Below, piece by piece: positions 41,272 through 49,523 of a DNA stretch of 64,000 nt (the stretch's first letter is position 1; every line of letters starts with the position of its first letter). Source of the stretch: CALMFQ01 sp964495595 (lineage in GTDB: Bacteria > Pseudomonadota > Gammaproteobacteria > Burkholderiales > SCOH01); the NCBI GenBank assembly GCA_964495595.1, contig CAZBWH010000002.1:3475-67474 (forward strand). The letters are read 5' to 3'. The position numbers and the translations under genes were made by a program. Below the pieces are notes generated by a model, which saw only the letters and a list, made by a program, of their open reading frames with translations, did not search any database and was not told the origin of the DNA.

Positions 41272-41829
41272 TCAGTGGTCCTTCAGCGCGTAGATGCCGG
41301 CTGCGTTGCGCCAGTAACCCTTGTAATCCATGCCGCAACCAAAGACAAACCGGTCAGGCACATCCACGCCGACGAAGTCGGCTTTCAGCCCCGGCCGGGC
41401 TTTGCGGTCATGAATTTTGTTGACCAGGACGGCGGTCAGCACTTCAAATGCCCCCTGCTCGAAGCAGTAATCGACAATCGCCGCCAGCGTGGTGCCCACA
41501 TCCAGGATGTCGTCGACAATCAGTACCGAGCGGCCACGCATGTCCTGGGTGGGGCGTACGCGCCAGTCGAGGAAATTGCCGTCCAGCTCGTGGCCGTAGC
41601 GGGTGGCGTGCAGATAGCCCAGTTGCAGCGGAAAATTCAGCTTGGTCAGCAGCCGGCCAGCCGCCACCAATCCGCCGTTCATCACTGCGTACAGCAGCGG
41701 GTTGGCGCGCCCCAGGCGGGCGGTAATGGCTTCAGCCATATTGTCCAGCGCACATTCGATCTGATCGGGTGGGCAGAGCAGATCGGCTTCGGCATACGCC
41801 AGGCGGATTTCTTCAAGATTGACGGACAT
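41272..41829 (-). CDS. hpt: Hypoxanthine-guanine phosphoribosyltransferase
   Basis: The 185-residue cytoplasmic enzyme salvages hypoxanthine and guanine with PRPP. The PRPP-binding signature VLIVDDILDVGTTLAAI is at about residues 103-119. The purine-binding region near the C-terminus reads KADFVGVDVPDRFVFGCGMDYKG. The N-terminal part has NPLLYAVMNGGLVAAGRL. Length and motifs fit bacterial Hpt of the hypoxanthine-preferring type. It is divergent from upp, which forms a nucleobase salvage pair. Confidence 0.94.
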   Translation of the reverse strand: MSVNLEEIRLAYAEADLLCPPDQIECALDNMAEAITARLGRANPLLYAVMNGGLVAAGRLLTKLNFPLQLGYLHATRYGHELDGNFLDWRVRPTQDMRGRSVLIVDDILDVGTTLAAIVDYCFEQGAFEVLTAVLVNKIHDRKARPGLKADFVGVDVPDRFVFGCGMDYKGYWRNAAGIYALKDH

Positions 41830-41867
41830 GGGGGTAAACGTTCAATGTTCAGGGCTTGGCAAGTGTT

Positions 41868-41925
41868 CTAGGCTTTGTTGGCATCGGTTTGACCGATCGG
41901 CGAAACCTGTGTCAACAGAGCCTAG
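41868..41925. repeat. Short inverted-repeat element flanked by CTAG (MITE-like)
   Basis: CTAGGCTTTGTTG (41868-41880) is nearly the reverse complement of CAACAGAGCCTAG (41913-41925), with one mismatch. The ends GGCTTTGTTG and GGCTCTGTTG resemble terminal repeats of IS5-group elements, and both flanks read CTAG, as an IS5-type target duplication would. A nested hairpin ATCGGT-TTG-ACCGAT lies inside. It could be a solo IS-end pair or a divergent promoter structure between hpt and upp. Confidence 0.5.
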
Positions 41926-41965
41926 CAAATGAATATGCATAATCCAAATTCTTCGGAGGCCGACC

Positions 41966-42595
41966 ATGGCCGTTTATGAACTGCGGCACCCGCTGATCCG
42001 GCACAAGATCGGCCTGTTGCGTGCGACCAATACCGGCACCCGGCAATGTCGTGAACTGGTGGCCGAAATTGCCCGCCTGCTGACTTACGAAGCCACTCGC
42101 GATCTGCCGCTGGAGCCGGCCACCGTCGACGCCTGGTGTGGCCAGGTCGAAGTCGAGCAATTGCGCGGCCGCAAGCTCACGGTGGCCCCCATCCTGCGCG
42201 CCGGCCTGGGGATGCTGCCCGGCGTGCTGGATGTGATCCCGTGCGCCAAGATCAGCGTAATCGGCATGAGCCGCAACGAGGCTACGCTGGAGCCACGGCT
42301 GTATGTGTCGAAACTGGTGCCGCACATCGAGCAGCGGCGCGCCTTGCTGGTTGACCCGATGCTGGCCACCGGCGGCTCGCTGTTTGCGGCGATCCGGCTG
42401 CTGAAGCAGGCTGGCTGTCAGCATATCCGTGCCATGGTACTGGTGGCCGCGCCGGATGCGATTGCGCGACTCGAGCAGCAATACCCGGATGTGGATGTGT
42501 ACGCCGCCGTGATCGACAGTCATCTGGACGCCAACGGCTTCATCATTCCGGGGCTGGGCGATGCCGGTGATCGCGTGATGGGCACCGTCGAATGA
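41966..42595 (+). CDS. upp: Uracil phosphoribosyltransferase
   Basis: The 209-residue enzyme converts uracil and PRPP to UMP. Visible family motifs are LRHPLIRHKIGLLR at the start, TVAPILRAGLGMLPGVLD at about residues 72-89, and the PRPP loop LLVDPMLATGGSLFAAI at about 128-144. The tail has DSHLDANGFIIPGLGDAGDR, the uracil-binding segment. GGAGG lies upstream of the ATG. Confidence 0.97.
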   Translation: MAVYELRHPLIRHKIGLLRATNTGTRQCRELVAEIARLLTYEATRDLPLEPATVDAWCGQVEVEQLRGRKLTVAPILRAGLGMLPGVLDVIPCAKISVIGMSRNEATLEPRLYVSKLVPHIEQRRALLVDPMLATGGSLFAAIRLLKQAGCQHIRAMVLVAAPDAIARLEQQYPDVDVYAAVIDSHLDANGFIIPGLGDAGDRVMGTVE

Positions 42596-42639
42596 GTTGC
42601 CGGATCACCGGTTTGCCGGCTGACCTGACTGTGGTAAAG

Positions 42640-42851
42640 TCCGCCCCGTCTTAGGGGAGTAGCCGTTCTGCGCCATTGACAAACAATGGGATGACGGAAG
42701 CCTCTGTCAACACACTTGCCCGCCCGGGCATGGCAGAGGCAATGGCGGTGCCGCAAGGTGCTGCTGTCTGGCAAGACTTGAGACTCGCACATGTCGGCTT
42801 GGGGCCGTGGCATGGCGAGTCTGAGTCCATGTCACGGCCCCGAGGAAAATC
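42640..42851 (+). ncRNA. yybP-ykoY-type manganese riboswitch
   Basis: The 250-bp leader before the GDT1-family gene contains the conserved TTAGGGGAGTAGCCG (about 42651-42665), the hallmark of yybP-ykoY Mn2+ riboswitches. Nearby stems include CCATTG/CAATGG and GCCTCTG/CAGAGGC (42700-42706 with 42734-42740). Two later helices overlap in a mutually exclusive way. AGACTCGC (42781-42788) pairs with GCGAGTCT (42815-42822), while GGGGCCGTG (42801-42809) pairs with CACGGCCCC (42833-42841), directly beside the ribosome binding site GAGGA. This suggests control of translation start by Mn2+. The riboswitch class normally precedes Mn exporters, as here. Confidence 0.88.
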
Positions 42852-43418
42852 ATGGAAGCCTTTCTCGTCTCTACCGGTATCGTCGCCCTGGCAGAAATCG
42901 GCGACAAAACCCAACTGCTGTCACTGATGCTGGCGGCCCGTTATCGCCAACCGGCGCCGATCATTGCCGGCATCTTTGTCGCAACCATCGTCAATCACCT
43001 GCTGGCCGGCGCACTGGGGGCGTTGATCACTCACTGGCTTGGCCCGGACGTGATGCGCTGGGTGCTCGGCGTCTCGTTCCTCGCCATGGCCGGGTGGATT
43101 CTGGTTCCCGACAAGATCGACGAGGACGAAGTCGGCAGCGCGGGCCGGCTGGGGGTGTTTGCCACCACGGTGATCGCATTTTTTCTTGCCGAGATGGGCG
43201 ACAAGACCCAGATTGCCACCGTGGCGCTGGCCGCCAAATACAATAGCGTGCTGCTGGTTTCGCTGGGCACGACATTCGGCATGATGCTGGCCAATGTGCC
43301 GGCGGTCTTGCTGGGCGAAGTCGCAGCGAAGAAGCTTCCGCTGCGAGTGGTGCATGGCATCGCAGCACTCATTTTTGCCGTGATCGGCGTGCTGGTGCTG
43401 ACGCAGGCGGTGGGGTGA
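42852..43418 (+). CDS. mneA: TMEM165/GDT1-family manganese exporter (MneA-like)
   Basis: The 188-residue inner-membrane protein has six predicted helices in two repeats. Each repeat carries the family motif E-x-G-D-K-T: AEIGDKTQLLSLMLAARY (residue 15 on) and AEMGDKTQIATVALAAKY (about 113 on). These acidic residues form the cation path. Bacterial members export Mn2+ and are controlled by the yybP-ykoY riboswitch found just upstream. The downstream TSUP gene overlaps its stop codon. Confidence 0.92.
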   Translation: MEAFLVSTGIVALAEIGDKTQLLSLMLAARYRQPAPIIAGIFVATIVNHLLAGALGALITHWLGPDVMRWVLGVSFLAMAGWILVPDKIDEDEVGSAGRLGVFATTVIAFFLAEMGDKTQIATVALAAKYNSVLLVSLGTTFGMMLANVPAVLLGEVAAKKLPLRVVHGIAALIFAVIGVLVLTQAVG

Positions 43419-44203
43419 GCGCGCTACTGGCCGATATCTCGCTGTGGCAACTGGCATTTGCCTGCGCCATGGCGCTGCTGGCTGGCCTGATCGATGCGAT
43501 GGTCGGTGGCGGTGGCATGATCCAGGTGCCGGCGCTGTTTAACGCCTTGCCCGGCACGCCGCCGGCAACGATCTTCGGCACCAACAAGTTCAGCGCAATT
43601 GCCGGTACCGCTGCGGCGACCCTGCGCTACGCCCGCAGCATCCGCATCGACTGGCAGATTGCCGCCCCGGCATCGTTGACCGCACTGCTGTTTGCCTTTC
43701 TGGGCGCCCGCATGGTGGCGTGGCTGCCCGTAGCACTGGCCAGGCCGCTGGTGCTGGTGCTGCTGGTGTTGATGGCGCTGTACACCCTGTGGCAGAAGCA
43801 ACTGGGCGCCGAGCACACCCCTCTGGCCGACTTCGGGCAGATTCGCCGGCGTGCCTTGCTGATGGGCGCGGCAATCGGCTTTTACGATGGTTTCTTCGGC
43901 CCCGGCACCGGCAGCTTTCTGCTGTTTGCCTGCGTACGCTGGTTCGGCTGCGATTTCCTGCGCGCATCGGCCATTGCCAAGGTGGTGAATCTGGCCACCA
44001 ATCTGGCGGCGCTGGCGTATTTCATCCCCTCGGGCAATGTGTTGTATCTGCTGGCGTTGCCAATGGCATTGTGCAACATCACTGGTGCGCGAATCGGTAG
44101 CCGGCTGGCGGTGCGGGGAGGTGCCAGCCTGGTGCGGCGCCTATTCCTGGTGCTGGTATGGCTACTGATTGGCAGGCTGTTTTACGACATGGTATTGGCT
44201 TGA
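43415..44203 (+). CDS. TSUP-family (TauE/SafE, YfcA-like) permease
   Basis: The 262-residue membrane protein has about eight helices and the TauE/SafE signature. LLAGLIDAMVGGGGMIQVPAL with FGTNKFSAIAGTAAATLRY marks repeat one; MGAAIGFYDGFFGPGTGSFLLFA marks repeat two. This subgroup (YfcA) is annotated as an exporter of organosulfur or sulfite-like anions; the substrate here is unknown. Translation starts at a GTG that overlaps the TGA of mneA, so the two are coupled and both may respond to the Mn riboswitch. Confidence 0.88.
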   Translation: MSALLADISLWQLAFACAMALLAGLIDAMVGGGGMIQVPALFNALPGTPPATIFGTNKFSAIAGTAAATLRYARSIRIDWQIAAPASLTALLFAFLGARMVAWLPVALARPLVLVLLVLMALYTLWQKQLGAEHTPLADFGQIRRRALLMGAAIGFYDGFFGPGTGSFLLFACVRWFGCDFLRASAIAKVVNLATNLAALAYFIPSGNVLYLLALPMALCNITGARIGSRLAVRGGASLVRRLFLVLVWLLIGRLFYDMVLA

Positions 44204-44224
44204 GTCAGCCGACTGCTCTGGCTT

Positions 44225-44839
44225 TTATTGCGACTGGGGCGTAACCGGACTCTTGTTTTCAGCTGCGGCCGCAACGCGGCTGCTGGCGATGGCGTGTTTC
44301 ACAAACCGCTTGCTGGCTTCGAGGATGTTTTGTTGCGTGGCAGTATCCGGTATCGCCCTTACCATTTGTACCGTGCCGATCAACTGACTGATCAGCGCCC
44401 AGGCCAGCTCCTGGCTGCCGAGCCGCTGCGCCAGGGTGTCGAGCCCCTTGCGCATTTCCTGTGCGAAAACGCTTTTGGTCGTGTCGTTCGCACGGCCGAT
44501 TTCAGCTAGCAGTGCCGGCAACACACACCCGGCCTCCGGGTGCTGGATGTGCCACTTGCTCAGGTAGTGGTTCAGGGTGTGATCGATCCACTCGTCGATA
44601 TCCTGATCCGGGTTGTTTTGCCACCTTTGGCAACTGGCCTGCACTTCGCTTTCGATCAGCGCAGTGAAAAGTTCGCTCTTGGATGAAAAATGGCCGTAAA
44701 ACGCACCGCTAGTCACACCGGCCACTTGCATCAGCGCATCCACCCCGGTTGCGGCAAAGCCGTTCCGTTTGGCAAGGCCGCCGCTGGCCTTAAGCAATTC
44801 CTTGCGTTTTTCTTCCTTGTGGCCTGGTTTGTAGCGCAT
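44225..44839 (-). CDS. TetR-family regulator of the divergent molybdoenzyme operon
   Basis: The 204-residue protein has an N-terminal HTH (VDALMQVAGVTSGAFYGHFSSKSELFTALIE). Its C-terminal helical domain resembles TetR regulators near thioesterase and redox genes. AGGAGG lies 5 bp before the ATG at 44839; the codon before it is TTG, an unlikely start. The divergent intergenic region carries repeats of AACGNTCGTT that should be its operators. It most likely represses both its own gene and the operon at 45066. Confidence 0.92.
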   Translation of the reverse strand: MRYKPGHKEEKRKELLKASGGLAKRNGFAATGVDALMQVAGVTSGAFYGHFSSKSELFTALIESEVQASCQRWQNNPDQDIDEWIDHTLNHYLSKWHIQHPEAGCVLPALLAEIGRANDTTKSVFAQEMRKGLDTLAQRLGSQELAWALISQLIGTVQMVRAIPDTATQQNILEASKRFVKHAIASSRVAAAAENKSPVTPQSQ

Positions 44840-44886
44840 CAAACCCTCCTGCTGTCGAAATTATTCCTGCGTTGCGATTTTAGCAT

Positions 44887-44896
44887 AACGATCGTT
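44887..44896. promoter_or_regulatory. TetR half-operator near its own start (AACGATCGTT)
   Basis: AACGATCGTT is a perfect 10-bp palindrome 48 bp upstream of the TetR ATG. The same unit occurs twice in the main operator at 45015-45047, once with one change. Confidence 0.6.
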
Positions 44897-45014
44897 CCTT
44901 AACTGTTCCGAATCCTTGCCTGGCAGCCGGATTTCGTTGCCGAGCTTTGCTGAATGGGGGCTCGGGTCATTTTCCAGTTACTGATGGCAATGCTTGACAG
45001 GTGTGGCGATTTTA

Positions 45015-45047
45015 AAATAACGTTCGTTACGGAAACGATCGTTATTT
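45015..45047. promoter_or_regulatory. Operator dyad in front of the molybdoenzyme operon
   Basis: A 33-bp inverted repeat has AAATAACGTTCGTTA on the left and GAAACGATCGTTATTT on the right. It contains AACGTTCGTT and AACGATCGTT. A consensus -35 element TTGACA lies at 44994-44999, so a -10 element would fall inside the dyad and repressor binding would block RNA polymerase. It ends 18 bp before the start codon. Confidence 0.75.
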
Positions 45048-45065
45048 AATTGGCGGAGATGAAAA

Positions 45066-47327
45066 ATGACTACCCACCATACTGCCTGCATGCTTTGTTC
45101 CAGGAGCTGTGGCATCACCATCGATGTGGTAGGCAATCAGTTTGGTAAAATTCGCGGCGATGACTCTTGCCCGAGCAGCAAGGGCTACATCTGTCAGAAA
45201 GCGGCGCGGCTGACGCATTATCAGAGCCATCCGGACCGGTTGGCCCGGCCGCTGAAAAAAATGCCCGATGGCCAGTTTGTCGCCGTTTCCTGGGATCAGG
45301 CCTTGGGTGAAATTGCCGCAAAACTCCGGCAGATCAAGGCTGAACATGGTGGCAAGGCGTTTGCCATGTATGGCGGCGGCGGGCAGGGCAATCATCTGGG
45401 CGGCGCCTATAGCGGCCAGCTGTTGACAGCCATGGGCAGCCGTTATCGCTACAGCGCGCTGGCGCAGGAAAAAACCGGTGATTTCTGGGTCAACGGCAAG
45501 TTGTTTGGCCGGCAGACCTGCCATACCACCGAAGATGTCGAACATGCCGATTACCTGCTGGTGATCGGTGCCAACCCGTATCAGGCACACGGTATTCCCA
45601 ATGCACGTGATACGCTCAAACACATCAAGAACGACCCGCAGCGGACGCTGGTGGTGGTCGATCCGCGCCGAACCGAAACCGCGAAAATGGCCGACATTCA
45701 CCTGCAGCTGCGTCCGGGCACCGATGCCTGGCTGATGGCGGCAATGCTCGGCATCATCGTGCGTGAGGGCCTGCACGATGAGGATTTCCTGCGCGAACAT
45801 TGCCACGGCTTTGACGAGCTGAGGGCCCGATTGCTGGATGTGCCGGTTGAGGAATATGTCGCACGCACCGATGTGCCGCTGGCCGACGTCTACAAGGTGG
45901 CGCGCGGATATGCTACGGCCGCGCGGGCATGTCTGCGGATCGATCTGGGCATTCAGCAGACTTTCAACAGCACGCTGAATTCCTATCTGGAAAAGCTGTT
46001 GTTCCTGGTTACCGGCAATTTTGGCAAGCCAGGCGGTAACAATCTGCATACTTTCCTGATTCCGCTATTGTCGCATCAGGACGAAAACAAGCCGTCTACG
46101 GTGCGCACGGTGCAGAACGATATGTTTCCGATTGCCGGCGTTTATCCGCCGAACATCCTGCCGAGCGAAATCGACAATTCGCATCCGGAGCGGGTTCGTG
46201 TCCTGTGGGTGGACAGCGGCAACCCGGTCAACACCATTGCCGATACGACACGCTTGCTCGATGCCTTCAAGCAGCTGGACTTGCTGGTGGTGGTCGATGT
46301 GGCGATGACCGAAACCGCCCGTCATGCCGACTATATCTTGCCGGCCCGTTCACAGTTCGAAAAATACGAGGCGTCGGGGTTCAATCTGGAATTTCCGGAA
46401 AACTACTTCCATTTGCGTCACCCGATCGTCGAAACCAGCGGCGAAGCGTTGCCAGAGGCGGAAATCTATTCGCGGCTGCTGGAGCACATGGGCGTTGTGC
46501 CGAAACGTTTCCCGTTGCTGGAAGCCATTGCCCGCTACGAGCCGAAAGGCAGCAGGCTCAGGTTCTTTCTCGGTGCCTTGCTTGCCGCCTTCAAGCTGCG
46601 GCCGAAATGGCAATATTCCGGTCCGACCATTCTGTATCGCACCTTGGGCAAGGTGCTGGGCGATAAGGCCGCTGCCGCAGTATTGCTGCCGATGTGTCTG
46701 CAATATGCCGCCAAACACGCGGCAGCGGTGCAGCGTACCGGGCTGACGGGCGCAGGCCATACACTGGGGGTGGCGCTGTTTGATAAAGTTCTCGCCAACC
46801 CGCAGGGCGTCATACTCAGCCAGCATCAATTCGAAGATACCTGGTCGTTGCTTGCCACTGCGGACAAAAAAATCCGGCTGGCACCGCCGGAATTGCTCAA
46901 ATTGCTGAGCGAGTTGCGTTATTTGAATCTCGATGACACCTGTGAACATTTTTCGATGGTACTTATGGCTGGCGAGCGCCGCAGTTACAACGCCAACCAG
47001 ATTTACCGCGACCCGAAGTGGCGCAAACAGGACCCGCACGGTGCCTTGCGTATCCACCCGACCGATGCGGCGCGATATGGCCTGAGTGACGGCGGCCGTG
47101 CCGTGTGTGAATCGGAAACCGGTGCCATCGAAGTTGCGGTGGAGTTTGACGATAACACCCGCCCTGGCTTTGCCTCGCTCCCGCACGGCTACGGCATGAG
47201 CTTCGAGGGCAGTGAGCCGATCGGTCCGCAGCTCAATCGCCTGACGGCCAGTCGGCGTTGCGACCCGATTACCAAAACCCCGTTTCACAAATACGTTCCC
47301 GTCAATCTCAAACCGGTGATCTCATGA
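45066..47327 (+). CDS. Molybdopterin (bis-MGD) oxidoreductase family protein
   Basis: The 753-residue protein has the MopB layout of formate dehydrogenase/DMSO reductase enzymes. A [4Fe-4S] cluster motif at the N-terminus has Cys8, Cys11, Cys15 and Cys43 (CMLCSRSC and GYIC). Molybdopterin-binding segments follow, such as YLLVIGANPYQAHGIPNARD, LVVVDPRRTETAKMADIHLQLRPGTDAWL and RVLWVDSGNPVNTIAD. The C-terminal MGD-binding domain has LRIHPTDAARYGLSDGG. It has no Tat or Sec signal, so it is cytoplasmic. The metal ligand residue cannot be assigned from the sequence alone. It heads an operon with a ferredoxin reductase, a ferredoxin and a thioesterase, which suggests reduction of an unknown substrate with NADPH-derived electrons. 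Confidence 0.9.
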   Translation: MTTHHTACMLCSRSCGITIDVVGNQFGKIRGDDSCPSSKGYICQKAARLTHYQSHPDRLARPLKKMPDGQFVAVSWDQALGEIAAKLRQIKAEHGGKAFAMYGGGGQGNHLGGAYSGQLLTAMGSRYRYSALAQEKTGDFWVNGKLFGRQTCHTTEDVEHADYLLVIGANPYQAHGIPNARDTLKHIKNDPQRTLVVVDPRRTETAKMADIHLQLRPGTDAWLMAAMLGIIVREGLHDEDFLREHCHGFDELRARLLDVPVEEYVARTDVPLADVYKVARGYATAARACLRIDLGIQQTFNSTLNSYLEKLLFLVTGNFGKPGGNNLHTFLIPLLSHQDENKPSTVRTVQNDMFPIAGVYPPNILPSEIDNSHPERVRVLWVDSGNPVNTIADTTRLLDAFKQLDLLVVVDVAMTETARHADYILPARSQFEKYEASGFNLEFPENYFHLRHPIVETSGEALPEAEIYSRLLEHMGVVPKRFPLLEAIARYEPKGSRLRFFLGALLAAFKLRPKWQYSGPTILYRTLGKVLGDKAAAAVLLPMCLQYAAKHAAAVQRTGLTGAGHTLGVALFDKVLANPQGVILSQHQFEDTWSLLATADKKIRLAPPELLKLLSELRYLNLDDTCEHFSMVLMAGERRSYNANQIYRDPKWRKQDPHGALRIHPTDAARYGLSDGGRAVCESETGAIEVAVEFDDNTRPGFASLPHGYGMSFEGSEPIGPQLNRLTASRRCDPITKTPFHKYVPVNLKPVIS

Positions 47328-48112
47328 ATAATTCAGCAAATTCAATCTACAACGTGGAAACCGTTACCAGCGTGCATCACTGGAATGACACACTGTTCAG
47401 TTTCCGCACCACGCGTAGTCCTGGCCTGCGTTTCATTACCGGCCAGTTTGTGATGATCGGGCTGGACATCGGCGGACGGCCGCTGATGCGCGCTTACAGC
47501 ATCGCCAGCCCGTATTACGAGGATTATCTGGAGTTTTACAGCATCAAGGTACCCGACGGCCCGCTGACCTCACAGCTGCAGCATTTGCAGGTGGGCGATT
47601 CGCTGTATGTCGGCAAAAAACCGACCGGCACACTGATTCTCGACAACCTGCGCTGTGGCCGCAATCTCTACCTGCTCAGCTCGGGCACGGGCTTGGCGCC
47701 GTTCATGAGCACCATCCGCGATCCGGAATATTTCGAGAATTTCGACCGCATTGTGCTGATCCACGGCGTGCGCTACGTCAGCGAACTGGGTTATCGCGAT
47801 TACATCAGCCGTGAGCTGGCGCAGCACGAGCATCTTGGCGACGTGATCAAGGAAAAGCTGATCTACGTACCCACCGTCACCCGCGAGCCGTTCGAGCGCC
47901 AGGGCCGCATCACCGATCTACTGGAACAGGGCGAACTGACGCGCTCGCTGGGCTTGCCCGACCTTAACCCCGAATTCGACCGGGTGATGATTTGCGGCAA
48001 TCCCGGCTTGCTAACCGATCTGGTCGAGATACTGGAACGACGCGGCTTTGATTCCGGCTCGATGAACAGGCAGGGCTCGTATGTGATCGAGCGGGCTTTT
48101 GTCGAAAAATGA
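47324..48112 (+). CDS. fpr: Ferredoxin--NADP reductase (Fpr type)
   Basis: The 262-residue flavoprotein transfers electrons between NADPH and ferredoxin. FAD-binding motif RPLMRAYSIASPYYEDYLEFYSIKV is at about residues 50-74, and the NADP part contains LLSSGTGLAPFMSTIRDPE and DRVMICGNPGLL. It ends VIERAFVEK, the C-terminal signature of bacterial Fpr. The start overlaps the molybdoenzyme stop (ATGA at 47324), so translation is coupled. It probably reduces the FdxA encoded next. Confidence 0.93.
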   Translation: MNNSANSIYNVETVTSVHHWNDTLFSFRTTRSPGLRFITGQFVMIGLDIGGRPLMRAYSIASPYYEDYLEFYSIKVPDGPLTSQLQHLQVGDSLYVGKKPTGTLILDNLRCGRNLYLLSSGTGLAPFMSTIRDPEYFENFDRIVLIHGVRYVSELGYRDYISRELAQHEHLGDVIKEKLIYVPTVTREPFERQGRITDLLEQGELTRSLGLPDLNPEFDRVMICGNPGLLTDLVEILERRGFDSGSMNRQGSYVIERAFVEK

Positions 48113-48235
48113 TTCATCCCATTGCCAGCCCAGGCGTGGCGTTGTCGGCAGCGCCTCGTCGTGCAGAAGCACTACCTGCGGCTTGCCTTCGTGCCACGTT
48201 TGAACGGGTAATGGAATCACGGAAGGAAAAGTAAA

Positions 48236-48574
48236 ATGACTTTTGTCGTAACCGACGCGTGTATTCAGTGCAAATACACCGACTGTGCCGTGGCTTGCCC
48301 CGTGGACTGTTTTCAGGAAGGGCCGAATTTTCTGGTAATCGATCCGGCGGGGTGCATTGACTGCGCGGTCTGTGTGCCGGAATGCCCGGTGGAGGCCATC
48401 TATGCTGAGGACGACCTGCCCGCTGATCAACGCCATTTTCTGCAGCTTAATGCCGACATTGCGGCCAGCGGCAAATGGCCGCTGATCAACCAGAAGAAAG
48501 ACCCGCATCCCGAGCATGAGAAGTTCAAGTCGGTGAGTGGCAAGCTGCATCTGCTCGACCGTGCCGGCAGCTGA
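48236..48574 (+). CDS. fdxA: FdxA-type 7Fe ferredoxin
   Basis: The 112-residue ferredoxin carries a [3Fe-4S] and a [4Fe-4S] cluster. Motifs are CIQCKYTDCAVACPVDCF near the N-terminus and CIDCAVCVPECPVEAIY at about residues 40-56. The C-terminal extension (HFLQLNADIAASGKWPLINQ) is typical of FdxA in proteobacteria. GGAAGGA precedes the ATG. It lies between fpr and the thioesterase gene and fits as the electron carrier from Fpr to the molybdoenzyme. Confidence 0.95.
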   Translation: MTFVVTDACIQCKYTDCAVACPVDCFQEGPNFLVIDPAGCIDCAVCVPECPVEAIYAEDDLPADQRHFLQLNADIAASGKWPLINQKKDPHPEHEKFKSVSGKLHLLDRAGS

Positions 48575-48607
48575 TGCCGTAGCCGTATCCTTACCAGGAG
48601 TAAAACC

Positions 48608-49423
48608 ATGTCGTCCCCCATCAACTTGCACCCGTTTGACCAGGCTACCATGCTGGCCACCGAGGCCGAGGATCGTTTCAGCGGCCGGATTACGCCGGAC
48701 TACGCCAATATGGTTGGCCCGTTTGGCGGCGTGATTGCCGCGACGATGCTGAATGGCGTGCTGTCGCATGCCGTGCGCCAGGGCGAGCCGGTGTCGATGA
48801 CGGTGAATTTCGCCGCTCCGCTGGCCGATGCCCCGTTTGAATTGCAGGTGCGACCCGTGCGCACCAATCGCACCAACCAGCATTGGCAGCTTGAACTGCT
48901 GCAGGCGGAGCTGCCTGTCGCCACTGCCAGCGTGGTGCTGGCCACCCGCCAGCCGAGCTGGGCATCAACGGAATTGATTTATCCCGCAGTGCCCGCCGCC
49001 AGCAAGCTTGACGCATGGGCGTTGCCAGGCGTTCCAGCCTGGGTCAAACGTTATCAATTTCGCTTCGCCTGCGGCGCGTTGACGCTGTCGGGGCAGCCGG
49101 TACCCGATTCGGAAAGCCTGCTCTGGGTACACGACGAGCCGCAGCGGCCGCTGGATTTTCTATCGCTGATGGCGCTGAGCGATGTGTTTTTTCCGCGCAT
49201 TTTCTTGCGGCAGCAGCAAATGTGCCCGGCTGGAACAGTGTCGATGACGACCCATTTTCATGCCGATGCGGCAACGCTGGCCGACAACGGCTGTCGCCCC
49301 ATCCTGGCCAAGGCGCAAGGCCAATGCTTCAGCCGGAATTATTTCGACCAGCGGGCCGAACTGTGGCGCGACGATGGCGTGCTGCTGGCAAGCAGTAGCC
49401 AGATGGTTTATTTCAAGGACTGA
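48608..49423 (+). CDS. Acyl-CoA thioesterase-like double hotdog protein
   Basis: The 271-residue protein fits the TesB-like/4HBT_3 family of two fused hotdog domains. Motifs in the first half include MVGPFGGVIAATMLNGVL and SMTVNFAAPLADAPFELQVRPVR; the second half has LSLMALSDVFFPRIFLR and TVSMTTHFHAD, then SRNYFDQRAELWRDDGVLLASSSQMV. Such enzymes hydrolyse acyl-CoA or act as related acyl binding proteins. AGGAG lies upstream of the ATG. It is the last gene of the TetR-controlled operon and links it to acyl-CoA or fatty-acid chemistry. Confidence 0.87.
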   Translation: MSSPINLHPFDQATMLATEAEDRFSGRITPDYANMVGPFGGVIAATMLNGVLSHAVRQGEPVSMTVNFAAPLADAPFELQVRPVRTNRTNQHWQLELLQAELPVATASVVLATRQPSWASTELIYPAVPAASKLDAWALPGVPAWVKRYQFRFACGALTLSGQPVPDSESLLWVHDEPQRPLDFLSLMALSDVFFPRIFLRQQQMCPAGTVSMTTHFHADAATLADNGCRPILAKAQGQCFSRNYFDQRAELWRDDGVLLASSSQMVYFKD

Positions 49424-49521
49424 GAAGCTGTCCATGATCTTGGTGCGGAGGCGCGATCAGGGCTGTGCGCCGCGCTGCTACCGGCCGCGGGCTGCCCGTA
49501 GCTGACCGCGAACAGCTTCTC
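49422..49521. repeat. 100-bp element with perfect 10-bp terminal inverted repeats
   Basis: GAGAAGCTGT (49422-49431) is the exact reverse complement of ACAGCTTCTC (49512-49521). The GC-rich inside contains no gene and contrasts with AT-rich sequence just after it. The layout is that of a small non-autonomous mobile element or IS-end pair, but no target duplication is visible. The left end overlaps the thioesterase stop codon. Confidence 0.4.
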
Positions 49522-49523
49522 TA

